Positions 1 through 8,853 of a stretch of 64,000 nt of DNA are shown here, in pieces. Source of the DNA: JACCTU01 sp963737405. Lineage in GTDB: Bacteria > Actinomycetota > Thermoleophilia > Gaiellales > Gaiellaceae. The stretch lies in contig CAVTSL010000009.1 in NCBI GenBank assembly GCA_963737405.1, positions 287,953 to 351,952 of the forward strand, in the 5' to 3' direction. The notes under the pieces are model-generated. The model was not told the origin of the DNA. It saw only the letters and a program-made list of their open reading frames with translations, and ran no database searches. A program made the translations under genes and the position numbers. Numbering within the stretch: position 1 is the first letter of the stretch; each line of letters starts with the position of its first letter.

Positions 1-2
1 TC

Positions 3-161
3 GCGCGCTACTACCTCCTGCCGGCGATCGTCGTCGACCGGCCCGAGGACGCGACCGTCGTCGTCGCCATCGGCCGCGACCCGAAGGAGCTCGGGCTGAA
101 GTACAAGAGCGAGCTGAAGCAGGACCCGTTCTCCGTCGCACGGATCGAGGATCCGTCGTGA
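3..161 (+). CDS. C-terminal end of an unidentified protein (cut by window start)
   Basis: Only the last 52 residues are visible, ending in a TGA that overlaps the GTG start of the next gene as GTGA. The tail reads as a soluble, charged segment (ARYYLLPAIVVDRPEDATVV near its start) and shows no motif I recognise. The overlap with the downstream membrane glycosyltransferase-like gene suggests co-translation, so it may be another membrane or surface-glycan protein whose body lies upstream. Its function cannot be assigned from this fragment. Confidence 0.55.
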   Translation, partial: ARYYLLPAIVVDRPEDATVVVAIGRDPKELGLKYKSELKQDPFSVARIEDPS

Positions 162-1513
162 CGGGGCTGCTGCTCGCGAACGCGCTCTACTTCGCGATCG
201 GCGTCGGGCTGCTGCCGCTCCTTCGGATCGCGCGCGACCGCGCGACGCTCGTGCAGCGCCTGCCGCTCGCGTACGCCGTCGGCGTGGCGGCGACGGGGAT
301 CGTCGCGGCCCACCTCGCGCTGATCGACGTCCCGCTCGGCCTCGTCGAGCTCGTCGTGCTGGCCGCGGTCGTGCTCTTCCTCGGTCTGCGCCGGATCCGC
401 GATGCAGGTGGCTCGGAGCCGCAACCTCGCCCCGGCGAGCCGCTCTGGAGCCGCCTCGTCGGCGCCGGGGCGCTCGTGCTCGCGCTCGTCCTCCTCGCGC
501 ACGCGTGGTCGACGTACGAGATCCGGCCGCTCCTCGAGTGGGACGGCTGGGCGATCTGGGGGACGAAGGCACGTGCGCTGTACGAGTTCGGCGGCGCGAC
601 CGGCCCCGTGTTCACGAGCGACGCGTACCTCCCGCTGCAGCACCCGCTGCTCCTCCCCGCGCTCGAGGCGACGGACTTCCGCGCGATGGGCGTCTACGAC
701 CCGACGGTCGTCCACGTCCAGCTCCTCCTGCTCGCCGTCGCCTTCCTCCTCGCCTTCGTGGCGCTGCTCCGCGATCGCGTTCCGTTCCTGCTCGTGGGGA
801 CGACGGTGCTCGCGGTGCTCGCCGCAGAGCCCGTCCTCAAGCAGCTCTCGACGAACCTCGCCGACGTGCCGCTCGCGCTGTTCGTCGCGCTCGGACTGCT
901 CGGGCTGGGACGCTGGCTCGCAACGGCGGAGCGCTGGCCGCTCGTCGCCGCGACGCTCTTCCTCGGCGCGGCGGCCTTGACGAAGAGCGAAGGGCTCTTC
1001 TTCGCGCTCGCCGCGCTCCTCGCGGTGGCGCCGTTCACGTGGCGCCGCTGGCGCGAGCTCGGCGCCGCGACGCTCGCGCTCGTCGCGATCGTGCTGCCGT
1101 GGCGCCTCTTCGTCGAGCTGCACGGCCTGCCGCTCGTCGAGTACCGGTTCCGGAACGCCGTCTCGCCCGCGTACCTCTCCGACCACTCCGACCGCGTGCG
1201 GCCGGCGGTCGACGGGCTGCTCGACCAGATCTTCACGAGCGACTGGGGGCTGCTCGTCCCGCTCTTCGCCGCCGCGCTCGTGACGGCCATCCTCGCGCGG
1301 CGCTACGCGCTCGCCGGCTTCGCCGCGCTCTGGGCGCTCCTCTCGTTCCTCGGCCTCGTGCTGATCTACTGGATCTCGGTGATCCCGATCGACCTCGCCC
1401 TCGTCTGGTCGGGCGACCGCACGGTCGTGACGCTCGTCGTCGGTGCGGGCGCGCTGAGCGCGCTCCTCGCCGGAATCGGGGTCAGCCGCGCGGGAGCAAG
1501 CGGAACACGTTGA
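158..1513 (+). CDS. Polytopic membrane protein, GT39/PMT-like glycosyltransferase
   Basis: This 451-residue protein consists of about ten hydrophobic segments separated by short loops. A first large loop after the third or fourth segment contains WDGWAIWGTKARALYE (from residue 128) and then a YLPLQHPLLLP stretch. This layout is typical of GT-C fold, dolichyl-phosphate-mannose mannosyltransferase-like proteins that move a lipid-linked sugar on the outer face of the membrane. The acceptor and sugar are unknown. The GTG start overlaps the stop of the preceding gene by four bases. The 3' end overlaps the convergent glycoside-hydrolase-like gene by 32 bases. The reading frame is intact. Confidence 0.75.
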   Translation: MTGLLLANALYFAIGVGLLPLLRIARDRATLVQRLPLAYAVGVAATGIVAAHLALIDVPLGLVELVVLAAVVLFLGLRRIRDAGGSEPQPRPGEPLWSRLVGAGALVLALVLLAHAWSTYEIRPLLEWDGWAIWGTKARALYEFGGATGPVFTSDAYLPLQHPLLLPALEATDFRAMGVYDPTVVHVQLLLLAVAFLLAFVALLRDRVPFLLVGTTVLAVLAAEPVLKQLSTNLADVPLALFVALGLLGLGRWLATAERWPLVAATLFLGAAALTKSEGLFFALAALLAVAPFTWRRWRELGAATLALVAIVLPWRLFVELHGLPLVEYRFRNAVSPAYLSDHSDRVRPAVDGLLDQIFTSDWGLLVPLFAAALVTAILARRYALAGFAALWALLSFLGLVLIYWISVIPIDLALVWSGDRTVVTLVVGAGALSALLAGIGVSRAGASGTR

Positions 1514-2612
1514 ACGCGGGCTTCTTCGCGCCGGTCCGCGTGAGCAGGCCCGACTGCCAGCCGCCGAGCTTCGGCTCGTCGCGCAGCAGGAACCACAGCA
1601 TCATGTCGATGCGCGGGTTCTTGCGCGCCATCGTGTAGGCCTCCTTCATGTACGCCGCCTGCTGCTTGTAGGAGACGCCGAAAGCGCGGTCGGGCGGGTT
1701 CGTCTGGTAGCCGTACTCGGTGATCCACAGCCGCTTGTTGCCCCACAGGCGCGTGAGCTCGGCGATCAGCACGTTGATGTTCCCCATCGTGACCGCCGTC
1801 GCCGCCGGCTTCGCGTTCGGCGCCTCGGTCTTCCGTCCGTAGTACGGATGGTGCGCGTACGCGTCGAACGTGCGCAGGCCCGCCTTCTTGAGCGCGCGCA
1901 TGAACGCGAGCGGCGACACCGTCGGGCGCGACGACGTCGGCTCGTTGTTCCCGCGCGGCGCGGTCGCGCCGCACGCCACCTTCTCGCCCTTGATCAGCGT
2001 CCGATGCACGCCGTTGTAGACGGCGGTGCAGATCTTCGCGTAGTCGATCGCGCTCTGGATCACCCAGCGCCCGCCGACGCGCCGGAACTGCTGCTTCAAC
2101 CCGATCGACAGGTTCGGCTCGTTCCACGCGAGCCAGAGCTTCACCGGCGGGAGCGTTCGGCCGTCGGCGCCCGGGAACAGGCCGTTGTAGCGCTTCGCGG
2201 CCGCGTAGGCGAAGTTGTTCAGGTCGGCGATCTTCGCCGGCGGGACGTTCAGCCCCGCGCCGCCGTTCGCCCAGCGCGGCGTGCCGTAGATCGAGAAGAG
2301 CACGCGGATCTTGTGCTGCATCGCGTAGTTGACCGTGCGGTCGTAGAGCGACCAGTCGTACGCGGGGTCGGCGGGATCGGTCGCGCGCGCCGGCCGTGAC
2401 TGCGCGACGCCGACGCGCCCGCCCCAGTAGAGGTTGACGCGGAGGACCTGCGTCCGCGCCTGCTGCATCAGCGGGAAGACGTAGCCGGGGTCGTCGTAGA
2501 GCGCCGCCTCGTCGAGCAGGCCGACGAGCATGCCGCGCGCCGCGCCGGCCGTGGGCACGCAGAGGAGCGCGACGGCGAACGCCGCGAGCACGACCCGCAA
2601 TCGGTTAGACAC
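1482..2612 (-). CDS. Secreted glycoside-hydrolase-like TIM-barrel protein
   Basis: The 376-residue product begins with a signal peptide (residues 1-24, ending near TAGAA) and is predicted to be exported. WNEPN at 163-167 and WITEYG around 296-301 match the acid/base and nucleophile strands of clan GH-A hydrolases (GH5/GH39-like), so Glu165 and Glu299 are the likely catalytic pair. The substrate is unknown; a role in trimming the polysaccharide made by the neighbouring genes is inferred. Its start lies 8 bases inside the upstream decarboxylase gene, so the two are translated together from the minus strand. The frame is intact and the length is normal for one catalytic domain. Confidence 0.72.
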   Translation of the reverse strand: MSNRLRVVLAAFAVALLCVPTAGAARGMLVGLLDEAALYDDPGYVFPLMQQARTQVLRVNLYWGGRVGVAQSRPARATDPADPAYDWSLYDRTVNYAMQHKIRVLFSIYGTPRWANGGAGLNVPPAKIADLNNFAYAAAKRYNGLFPGADGRTLPPVKLWLAWNEPNLSIGLKQQFRRVGGRWVIQSAIDYAKICTAVYNGVHRTLIKGEKVACGATAPRGNNEPTSSRPTVSPLAFMRALKKAGLRTFDAYAHHPYYGRKTEAPNAKPAATAVTMGNINVLIAELTRLWGNKRLWITEYGYQTNPPDRAFGVSYKQQAAYMKEAYTMARKNPRIDMMLWFLLRDEPKLGGWQSGLLTRTGAKKPAFNVFRLLPRG

Positions 2613-3555
2613 TCGCAGGCTCTCGTTCTTGGACCGGCCGGTGCGCGTCGAGCATCCGGCGCAGACCCTCCTCGAGCTCGATCGTGGGCGACCAGCCGAG
2701 CACCTGCTTCGCGCGGGTGATGTCGGGCTGGCGCACCTGCGGGTCGTCGATCGGAAGCGCCTCGTAGACGATCTCGCTCGACGATCCGGTGACGCGGATC
2801 ACGGTGTCGGCGAGCTCCTTCACCGTGAACTCGCTCGGGTTGCCGAGGTTCACGGGGAGGTGCTCGTCGCTCGTCGCGAGCAGGTAGAGGCCGCGGATGA
2901 GGTCGTCGACGTAGCAGAAGCTCCGCGTCTGCGACCCGTCGCCGTAGACCGTCAGCGGCTGGTTCGCGACGGCCTGGCGGACGAACGTCGGGATCGCGCG
3001 GCCGTCGTTCGGCCGCATGCGCGGGCCGTACGTGTTGAAGATCCGGACGATCGCCGTGTCGACGCCCTGCTGGTTGCGATACGCCATCGTCAGCGCCTCG
3101 GCGTACCGCTTCGCCTCGTCGTAGACGCCGCGGGGGCCGATCGGGTTCACGTTGCCCCAGTAGGTCTCCTTCTGCGGGTGCTCCTCGGGGTCGCCGTAGA
3201 CCTCGCTCGTCGAGGCGAGCAGGAAGCGGGCGCGCTTGAACTTCGAGAGCCCGAGGGCGTTGTGGGTGCCGTGCGAGCCGACCTTGAGCGAGTGGAGCGG
3301 CATGCGGAGATAGTCGATCGGGCTCGCGAGCGCGGCGAAGTGGAAGACGAAGTCGACCGGCTCCTCGATCTCGAGGTGCTCGGTCATGTCGTGGTTCAGG
3401 AACGTGAACGAGTCCTCGCGGATGTGCTCGATGTTGCGAAGCGTGCTCGTGACGAGGTTGTCCACGCAGACCACGCGGAGGCCTTGGCCGAGCAGGTGGT
3501 CGCAGAGGTGGGAGCCGAGGAAGCCGGCGCCGCCTGTTACCAGGGCGGTGGGCAC
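2605..3555 (-). CDS. UDP-glucuronate decarboxylase (UDP-xylose synthase), SDR family
   Basis: This extended short-chain dehydrogenase converts UDP-glucuronate to UDP-xylose using bound NAD. The nucleotide-binding GGAGFLGS is at residues 8-14, followed by STSEVYGDP, YWGNVNPIGPR and the catalytic YDEAK (Tyr145, Lys149), a combination characteristic of the UXS subgroup rather than of 4-epimerases or dehydratases. I chose the GTG at 3555 because the fold begins immediately after it (VPTALVTGGAG). An upstream in-frame extension to 3702 is non-conserved and proline/arginine-rich. It is co-transcribed with the glycosidase-like gene and supplies a pentose donor for the cluster. Confidence 0.85.
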   Translation of the reverse strand: MPTALVTGGAGFLGSHLCDHLLGQGLRVVCVDNLVTSTLRNIEHIREDSFTFLNHDMTEHLEIEEPVDFVFHFAALASPIDYLRMPLHSLKVGSHGTHNALGLSKFKRARFLLASTSEVYGDPEEHPQKETYWGNVNPIGPRGVYDEAKRYAEALTMAYRNQQGVDTAIVRIFNTYGPRMRPNDGRAIPTFVRQAVANQPLTVYGDGSQTRSFCYVDDLIRGLYLLATSDEHLPVNLGNPSEFTVKELADTVIRVTGSSSEIVYEALPIDDPQVRQPDITRAKQVLGWSPTIELEEGLRRMLDAHRPVQEREPASV

Positions 3556-3692
3556 GCGAGGATGATACGTATGGGTCCTCCCGACACCCGTCGGTCTTAC
3601 GAACTTCTTACCCTCGTCCGAGGGATTTGGAGGCGGCCATCTCACCCAAAAGGGGCATTGCCGACGTTCAGGTGCGCGGGCACGCTGCGCCC
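3556..3692. promoter_or_regulatory. Divergent intergenic region
   Basis: These 137 bases separate the minus-strand decarboxylase from the plus-strand protease and must hold promoters for both. The middle (about 3580-3650) is noticeably less GC-rich than the genes around it, but I cannot identify convincing -35/-10 boxes or an operator. Confidence 0.3.
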
Positions 3693-4506
3693 ATGGCGTC
3701 ACTGCGGCTGGGTTTCATAACGTGTCTCACTGTGCTCGCTCTGGCTGTGGTCTCCCACAGCCGGCGCGGTCACCAACGGCTCCCCCGACGGCGACGATCA
3801 TCCCTACGTCGTCGCGGTCGGCCAGATCCTTCCGAACGGCGGACGGGGAGCGTTCTGTAGCGGCACGCTCGTAGCCCCGACCGTCGTCCTCACCGCTGCC
3901 CACTGCGGCCTGCTCAGTCCGACGAGCGCGCCGTCCGGGCAGACCTTCCTCGTCTTCCGGGCGTCCGTCTTCAACACGGTCGCACCGGTTCCCGGCACCT
4001 TCACGGCCCATCCGGGCTTCTGCGTGGCCTGCCCGGGCGCACCCGAGGGCTTCGGCGCGAACGATCTCGCCGTGATCCAGCTCGCGGCTCCGCTCCCCGG
4101 CCCGTACGCGAAGCTGCCGAGAGCCGACCGGGTGGCGAAGAAGTTCGACAAGTTGAAGCAGCTGACGATGGTCGGCTTCGGGTTCACCGAGGCCGGCACG
4201 TTCGGCACACGCACCAAGGCGAAGGCGCAGGCGGTCGTGAGCGACCAGTTCCCGGACTTCCTGTTCCTCCCGTCACCCACGAAGTCGAAGTACGGAGCCG
4301 CCTGTCAGGGCGACTCCGGCGGTGCGAACCTCACGGGTCGCACGCTCGTCGCGGTCAACTCGATCGGCGACTCGGAGTGCAACGGTCCGAGCTACTCGTA
4401 CCGTCTCGACTCCTCGTCGGCCAGATCCTTCCTGTCGAAGTACGTCGACCTGAAGGGGAACGAGGGCAACGACGACGACGAGCGCGACGACGACGGGGAC
4501 GGCTAA
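3693..4506 (+). CDS. Secreted trypsin-like serine protease (one frame change)
   Basis: The protein starts with an uncleaved-looking hydrophobic signal (MASLRLGFITCLTVLALAVV) and then enters an S1 chymotrypsin-fold domain. TAAHC carries the catalytic His, NDLAVIQL the Asp and CQGDSGG the Ser, so all three triad residues are present. The open frame breaks near 3755, where removing one C joins the signal peptide to AGAVTNGSPDGDDHPYV; this is probably a sequence error. The C-terminus is an Asp/Glu-rich tail (NDDDERDDDGDG) after the protease domain, perhaps for calcium or wall contact. It stands alone, with a stem-loop just downstream. Its substrate is unknown. Confidence 0.75.
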
Positions 4507-4516
4507 CGAGTGACTT

Positions 4517-4550
4517 CGGGCAAGGCCGGGCGCGAGCTCGGCTTTGCCCG
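4517..4550 (+). terminator. Candidate stem-loop terminator after the protease gene
   Basis: CGGGCAAGGCC (4517-4527) pairs with GGCTTTGCCCG (4540-4550), leaving a 12-base loop and one G-U pair. It begins 11 bases after the protease stop. There is no clear T-run, as is common in high-GC actinobacteria, so an intrinsic terminator is likely but not proven. Confidence 0.5.
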
Positions 4551-4604
4551 ATCCGCTCTTGCGGCTACAGTCTCCCGCGACCCCCTCCGGTTCAAGCAAC
4601 GCCC

Positions 4605-5135
4605 ATGCGCTACCGGATTCCACTGATTGCGACAACACTCATGCTTGCGCTCCCAGCGACCCTCGGAGCGGCGACGCCGCAGGCGGTCTCGCAGGGACCG
4701 CAGCCGATCTACGCGGCGTTCTCGCTGCTGAAGCAGGGCAAGGGGCGGACGCAGCGCTGCGGTGAGTACACGGTCGCGACCGCGACCTACACGGGCACCG
4801 CGATCAGCCCCGACCGGCGAATGGCCGGGAGCGCGACGTACACGAGCCGGATCGCCGCGCTCAAGGGAAAGCCGACCGGCGTTGCGACCGGGACGCTGAC
4901 GATCCGGAACGGCGGCAGGCTCGGCCTCCGCGCGGCGCTCACGGGTGTCATGACGCAGGGGATCGTCGTGAACGGGATCGTCGCCGGGACGCTCTACACG
5001 CCGAACCAGCGCCTGATGGCGAACGTCTCGGTCGTGTTCGACGACCGCCAGTTCGTGGCGGTCTTCCGGCTCGGCCTGGAGAGCGGCGCGAACAGCGCGA
5101 TCGCCTATCCGCCAGTGCCGCGCTGCGGGCGCTAG
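4605..5135 (+). CDS. Small exported protein of unknown function
   Basis: The 176-residue product has a clear signal peptide (MRYRIPLIATTLMLALPATLGAA). A roughly 150-residue region rich in Thr, Gly, Ala and short beta-type repeats follows (TYTGTAISPDRRMAGSAT, TGTLTIRNGGRLGLRAALTG). Two cysteines (QRCGEY and the C-terminal PRCGR) could form a disulfide joining the ends. I recognise no family. It may be a secreted beta-barrel or beta-sandwich protein. Its last four bases overlap the end of the convergent histidine kinase gene. Confidence 0.65.
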   Translation: MRYRIPLIATTLMLALPATLGAATPQAVSQGPQPIYAAFSLLKQGKGRTQRCGEYTVATATYTGTAISPDRRMAGSATYTSRIAALKGKPTGVATGTLTIRNGGRLGLRAALTGVMTQGIVVNGIVAGTLYTPNQRLMANVSVVFDDRQFVAVFRLGLESGANSAIAYPPVPRCGR

Positions 5136-6811
5136 AGCCGGGCCGCGTCTCTCGCGAGCGGGAGCTCGAAGAAGAGCGACGCCCCCTGGCCGGGCTCCGA
5201 CTCGGCCCAGATCCGGCCGCCCATGCGGTTCACGAGCTCGCGCGAGATGTAGAGCCCGAGGCCGGTGCCGCCGATCCCGCGGGTCTGCTCGGGATCGACG
5301 CGGTAGAAGCGCTCGAAGATCCGCTCCGCCGCGGCCTGCTCGAAGCCGAGGCCCTGATCACGGACGGAGAAGCGCATCATCTCGCCGTTCGGGTCGAGCT
5401 CGATGCGAACCTCGCCGCCGTCCGGGGAGTACTTGACCGCGTTGTCGATCAGGTTGCCGAGGACCTGGCGCAGCCGGTCGGGGTCGCAGTCGACCTCGGG
5501 CAGGCTGCCGTTCACGTCGAGCACGACGTCGACGTGCTCCGGCGCACGGTGCTGCACCGACTCGACCACCGAGCGCGCGATCGCCGCCGCGTCGCAGCGC
5601 TCGTGCAGCACCTCGATGCGCCCAGCCTCGATGCGGCTCGCGAGCAGGATCTGGTCGACGATCCGCGAGAGCCGGTCGGACTCGCTGACGATCATCTCCA
5701 GGAAGTCGCCCTGCCGGCCGTCGGGGAGCTCTTCGCCGTGGCGAAGGAGCGTCCGCGCGGCGCCGGAGATCGACGTCATCGGCGTCCGCAGCTCGTGCGA
5801 CGCGGTCGTGACGAAGTCGCTCCGCATCGTCTCGAGTGCGCGTTCCTCCGTCACGTCGCGCACCGCGTAGACGACGCCCTCGCCGAAGTCGACGCTCGTG
5901 ATCGACAGCCAGCGCTCGTGGCCCAGCTCGAGCGGCACCACCGCGGCGCCGCCCAGGCCCGGGTACGCGTCCGGCTGCTGCGCGAGGCGCTCCCACCCCG
6001 GCAGGAGCAGTCCGAGCTCGCGGCCGATGGCGCCGTACTCGTCGATCCCCGTGAGCTTCGCCGCGGCGGGGTTCCAGAAACGGACCCGCCCCGCGTCGTC
6101 GGTGAGGATCACGCCGTCGCTGACGTGCTCGAGCGCACGCGCAGCCTCGGCGCGCGACTCGGCTTCCTGGCGAGACGTGAGTTCGGCCTCGTAGAGGTCG
6201 CCGAGGCGACGCGGGGTGAGGAAGAAGAGCGCGAGGCCGATCGCGAGCGCGAGCGTGCCGAGCGAGGCGAGGATGATGAACAGTTGCCGGAATCGGTCGC
6301 GCTGTTCGTTCTTCGCGTCCGCGACCGTCCGGTCGGTGGCTGTGAGCATCTGCTGCGACGTCCGCTGGAGCTCTCCGAGGCTCTGCTCGAGCTGCTGCGC
6401 GAGCTGGGTCCGGACCGCTGGGTTCTGCTCGACCAGCTGCTGTTCGAAGCGTCCCGTCAGGTCGGCGAGCTGCGACGTCGCCTGCTTCTCCAGAGGAACG
6501 AGCTCAGGGTGTCGGCCTTCGAACTCCTTGATGTGGGCGAGCTCAGCGAGCATCACGGCTTGCGCGGAGCTGTACTCCGCCTGACGAGCGGTGTCGCGGG
6601 TCAGCAGGAACGCCTGGAAGGCCGCCTCCTGCGCCAACAGGCTCTCGCGAAGGCGGTGAACGTGGCCGCGAAGCGGAATCACGTCGTTCACGTACCGCTC
6701 GGTGGCGCTCTGCTGGAGCTGCCAGGGCACGTAGAGGGCCGCCGCGAGGATCCCGGCCAGCAGAAGGATCAGCACGCCGATCGCGAGCCGCAACTGGGAA
6801 GCGACGCTCAT
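5132..6811 (-). CDS. PAS-containing membrane sensor histidine kinase
   Basis: The 559-residue protein has a first membrane segment (residues 10-30), a periplasmic four-helix-type sensing region (about 31-176) rich in Gln and Leu, and a second segment (about 177-198). A PAS domain (about 225-325) precedes the HisKA box SHELRTPMTSISG (phospho-acceptor His339) and a complete HATPase domain with the N box NLIDNAVKYSPDGG and G boxes VRDQGLGF and GIGGTGLGLYISREL. It should autophosphorylate in response to an extracytoplasmic cue. No response regulator gene is adjacent, so its partner is unknown. The frame is intact and the gene appears monocistronic. Confidence 0.88.
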   Translation of the reverse strand: MSVASQLRLAIGVLILLLAGILAAALYVPWQLQQSATERYVNDVIPLRGHVHRLRESLLAQEAAFQAFLLTRDTARQAEYSSAQAVMLAELAHIKEFEGRHPELVPLEKQATSQLADLTGRFEQQLVEQNPAVRTQLAQQLEQSLGELQRTSQQMLTATDRTVADAKNEQRDRFRQLFIILASLGTLALAIGLALFFLTPRRLGDLYEAELTSRQEAESRAEAARALEHVSDGVILTDDAGRVRFWNPAAAKLTGIDEYGAIGRELGLLLPGWERLAQQPDAYPGLGGAAVVPLELGHERWLSITSVDFGEGVVYAVRDVTEERALETMRSDFVTTASHELRTPMTSISGAARTLLRHGEELPDGRQGDFLEMIVSESDRLSRIVDQILLASRIEAGRIEVLHERCDAAAIARSVVESVQHRAPEHVDVVLDVNGSLPEVDCDPDRLRQVLGNLIDNAVKYSPDGGEVRIELDPNGEMMRFSVRDQGLGFEQAAAERIFERFYRVDPEQTRGIGGTGLGLYISRELVNRMGGRIWAESEPGQGASLFFELPLARDAARL

Positions 6812-6914
6812 GGGTACACCCGTGTGTTCATCTGTTCCGTCTGGGGGGACGGCGACCCGCTAGGACGGCCGTAGGTTACCGCGCGAGCCTTACGGAACGT
6901 TCACAAAACGCGCC

Positions 6915-7889
6915 TCAGGGGCGCTCGTCGCTCCGGCGCCTGCCCCTCCCGCCCAGGTCCTTGTTCGACTCCATGTCGAACCACATCGCGAAGAGGGTGA
7001 ACTGCGAGCCCGAGATGAGCAGGAGGGCCACGAGGACGATCGTCGGCGTCGTGATCGCGTTCCCCTTCAGCCGCAGCGCCGCCTCGACGAAGCCGAGGAC
7101 GAGCCCGATCGCGGTGAACAGGAAGCCGAGGAAGTAGAAGAAGACGAGCGGGTGGAAGTCGCGGATCACGTACTTCTCGCGCATCCGCCAGAAGAAGCCC
7201 TTCACGAGCAGCCACGAGATGCGCGGGACGACCTTGCGGAGGCGGATGCCCGAGCGCTCGCCGACGTTGTAGATCGGCCGGGAGGGGAAGTCCCGGACGC
7301 GCGCGTTCCAGACGTTCAGGTGCACGAGCATGTCGTTCGGGAAGCCGTAGCGCTGGTAGATCCGGTCGAGGTCGAGCAGCTCGAGGTACCGGTGCGAGAT
7401 CGCGGTGTAGCCGGTCTGCGAGTCGGCGACGTGCCAGTAGCCCGACGCGATCTTCGTCAGCAGCGAGAGCACTGCGTTCCCGAGGTAGCGGTAGCGCGGG
7501 ATCAGCTCCCACGCCTGGCCGGTGAAGAGCCGGTTCGCCTTCGCGTAGTCGACGTCGCCGCGCGCGACCGGAGCGACGAGCGTCGCGAGGTCGTCGGGAT
7601 CCATCTGGTTGTCTGCCGCCATGACCGCGGTGACGTCGACGCCTTCGTCGCGTGCGCGCTTGTAGCCCGTGACGATCGCCGCGCCGACGCCCTGGTTGCG
7701 GTCGTGGCGGATGAGCTCGACGCGCTCGTCCTCGATCGCCTCGACCGCGAGCGCGGTCCCGTCGCCGGAGCGGTCGTCGACGACGAAGACGCGGTCGACG
7801 AAGTCGGGAATGCCCGCGACGGTCGCGCCGATCAGCTTCTCCTCGTTGTACGCCGGGATGACGACTGCGACGGACTGGCCCTCGAGCAC
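6915..7889 (-). CDS. GT2 family polyprenyl-phosphate glycosyltransferase
   Basis: The N-terminal GT-A domain carries VVIPAYNEEKLI, VVDDRSGDGT and the metal-binding region MAADNQMDP. It is followed by GYTAISHRYLE and two C-terminal membrane helices (about residues 240-265 and 280-305). This arrangement matches DPM1/polyprenol-phosphate glucosyltransferases that charge a lipid carrier with a hexose on the cytoplasmic face. The gene lies nine bases downstream of the flippase-like gene, so the pair may make and translocate the same lipid-linked sugar. The exact sugar is unknown. Confidence 0.82.
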   Translation of the reverse strand: MLEGQSVAVVIPAYNEEKLIGATVAGIPDFVDRVFVVDDRSGDGTALAVEAIEDERVELIRHDRNQGVGAAIVTGYKRARDEGVDVTAVMAADNQMDPDDLATLVAPVARGDVDYAKANRLFTGQAWELIPRYRYLGNAVLSLLTKIASGYWHVADSQTGYTAISHRYLELLDLDRIYQRYGFPNDMLVHLNVWNARVRDFPSRPIYNVGERSGIRLRKVVPRISWLLVKGFFWRMREKYVIRDFHPLVFFYFLGFLFTAIGLVLGFVEAALRLKGNAITTPTIVLVALLLISGSQFTLFAMWFDMESNKDLGGRGRRRSDERP

Positions 7890-7898
7890 GGTCTGAGG

Positions 7899-8853
7899 CT
7901 AACGGGAGGGTCGGGTGAACCTGAGCGCGATCAGGCCGGAGAGCAGGTACGGGAAGAAGTTCAGCGCGTGGAGCGCGAACGCGAACGACACCGCTTCCGC
8001 GCGCGGCACGTCGTAGGGGCTCAATGCGAGGACGACAGCGGCCTCGAAGACGCCGAGCGCCCCCGGTGCGGCCGGGAGCACGAGCGAGAGGCCGACCGCC
8101 GCAAGGATGAGGATGCCCGCCGAGAGCGGCACGTCGAGGTCGAACGCGAGCGTCGCGATCCAGAAGGAGAAGCTCGTCACGATCCAGGACAGCGTCGTCC
8201 ACGTGAAGCCCCAGAAGGCCGTCTTCGGGTGGCGGAGGCCGACGAACCCTCGCGCCAGGCTGTGGCCCGCGTGCTCGACGTGGTCCTCGGAGACGAACGG
8301 CAGCCGGCCTGCAAGACGCGCGAGGGCGTGGAGCGGCCGGTCGCCCCAGATCGCGAACGCGGCCGCCCCGGAGGCGAGCAGCAGGACGAGCACGCCGGCG
8401 AGGACCGCGGCCCCGCCGATCCAGGCGACGTTCGGGAGCACGGGGAGCGCGACGAAGAGCAGGACGAGCAGGCAGAAGACGTCGAGGATCCGCTCGAGCG
8501 CGACCGTCGCAAGGATCTCGACGCGCGACGTGCCCGTCGCGCGGTTGAGCGCGACGATCCGTGCCGCCTCGCCGGCGCGGAACGGGAAGACGTTGTTCAC
8601 GGCGACGCCCGACGAGCATCGAGCTCGTCACGGGGCCGATCGGCGGTCGCGTCGCCGGCTCGAAGAGGGACTGCCAGCGAACTGCGCGGATGAAGACGGC
8701 GACTGCGAGCACCGCGAGCGAGGGTGCGAACCACCAGAGGTTGGCCTCCGCGAGGGCGTCCTTGACCTCGCCGAGGTCGACGCCGCGGACCGCGAAGTAG
8801 CCGAAGAGGAGCGTCGAGCCGAGCGCGAGCGCCCAGAGGAGGGCGCGGCGCAC
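7899..8853 (-). CDS. Flippase-like membrane protein, LPG synthase TM (UPF0104) family (one frame change)
   Basis: The protein has about eight hydrophobic helices with the family's conserved NNVFPFRAGEAARI segment early and PAAPGALGVFEAAV late. AglD/UPF0104 relatives are associated with lipid-linked sugar handling or translocation. The start is a GTG at 8853 whose first base is shared with the stop of the upstream Wzz-like gene. The frame breaks at the GGG near 8608-8610; dropping one G joins SSMLVG to VAVNNVFPF, so the gene is probably whole in the organism. It sits in the 6.9-15.1 kb operon. Confidence 0.75.

Noticed and set aside
11..1186. A 391-codon minus-strand open frame opposite the membrane glycosyltransferase-like gene
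   Set aside because: Its Arg/Glu-rich composition is the usual antisense shadow of a GC-rich gene, and the opposite strand has a coherent membrane protein.
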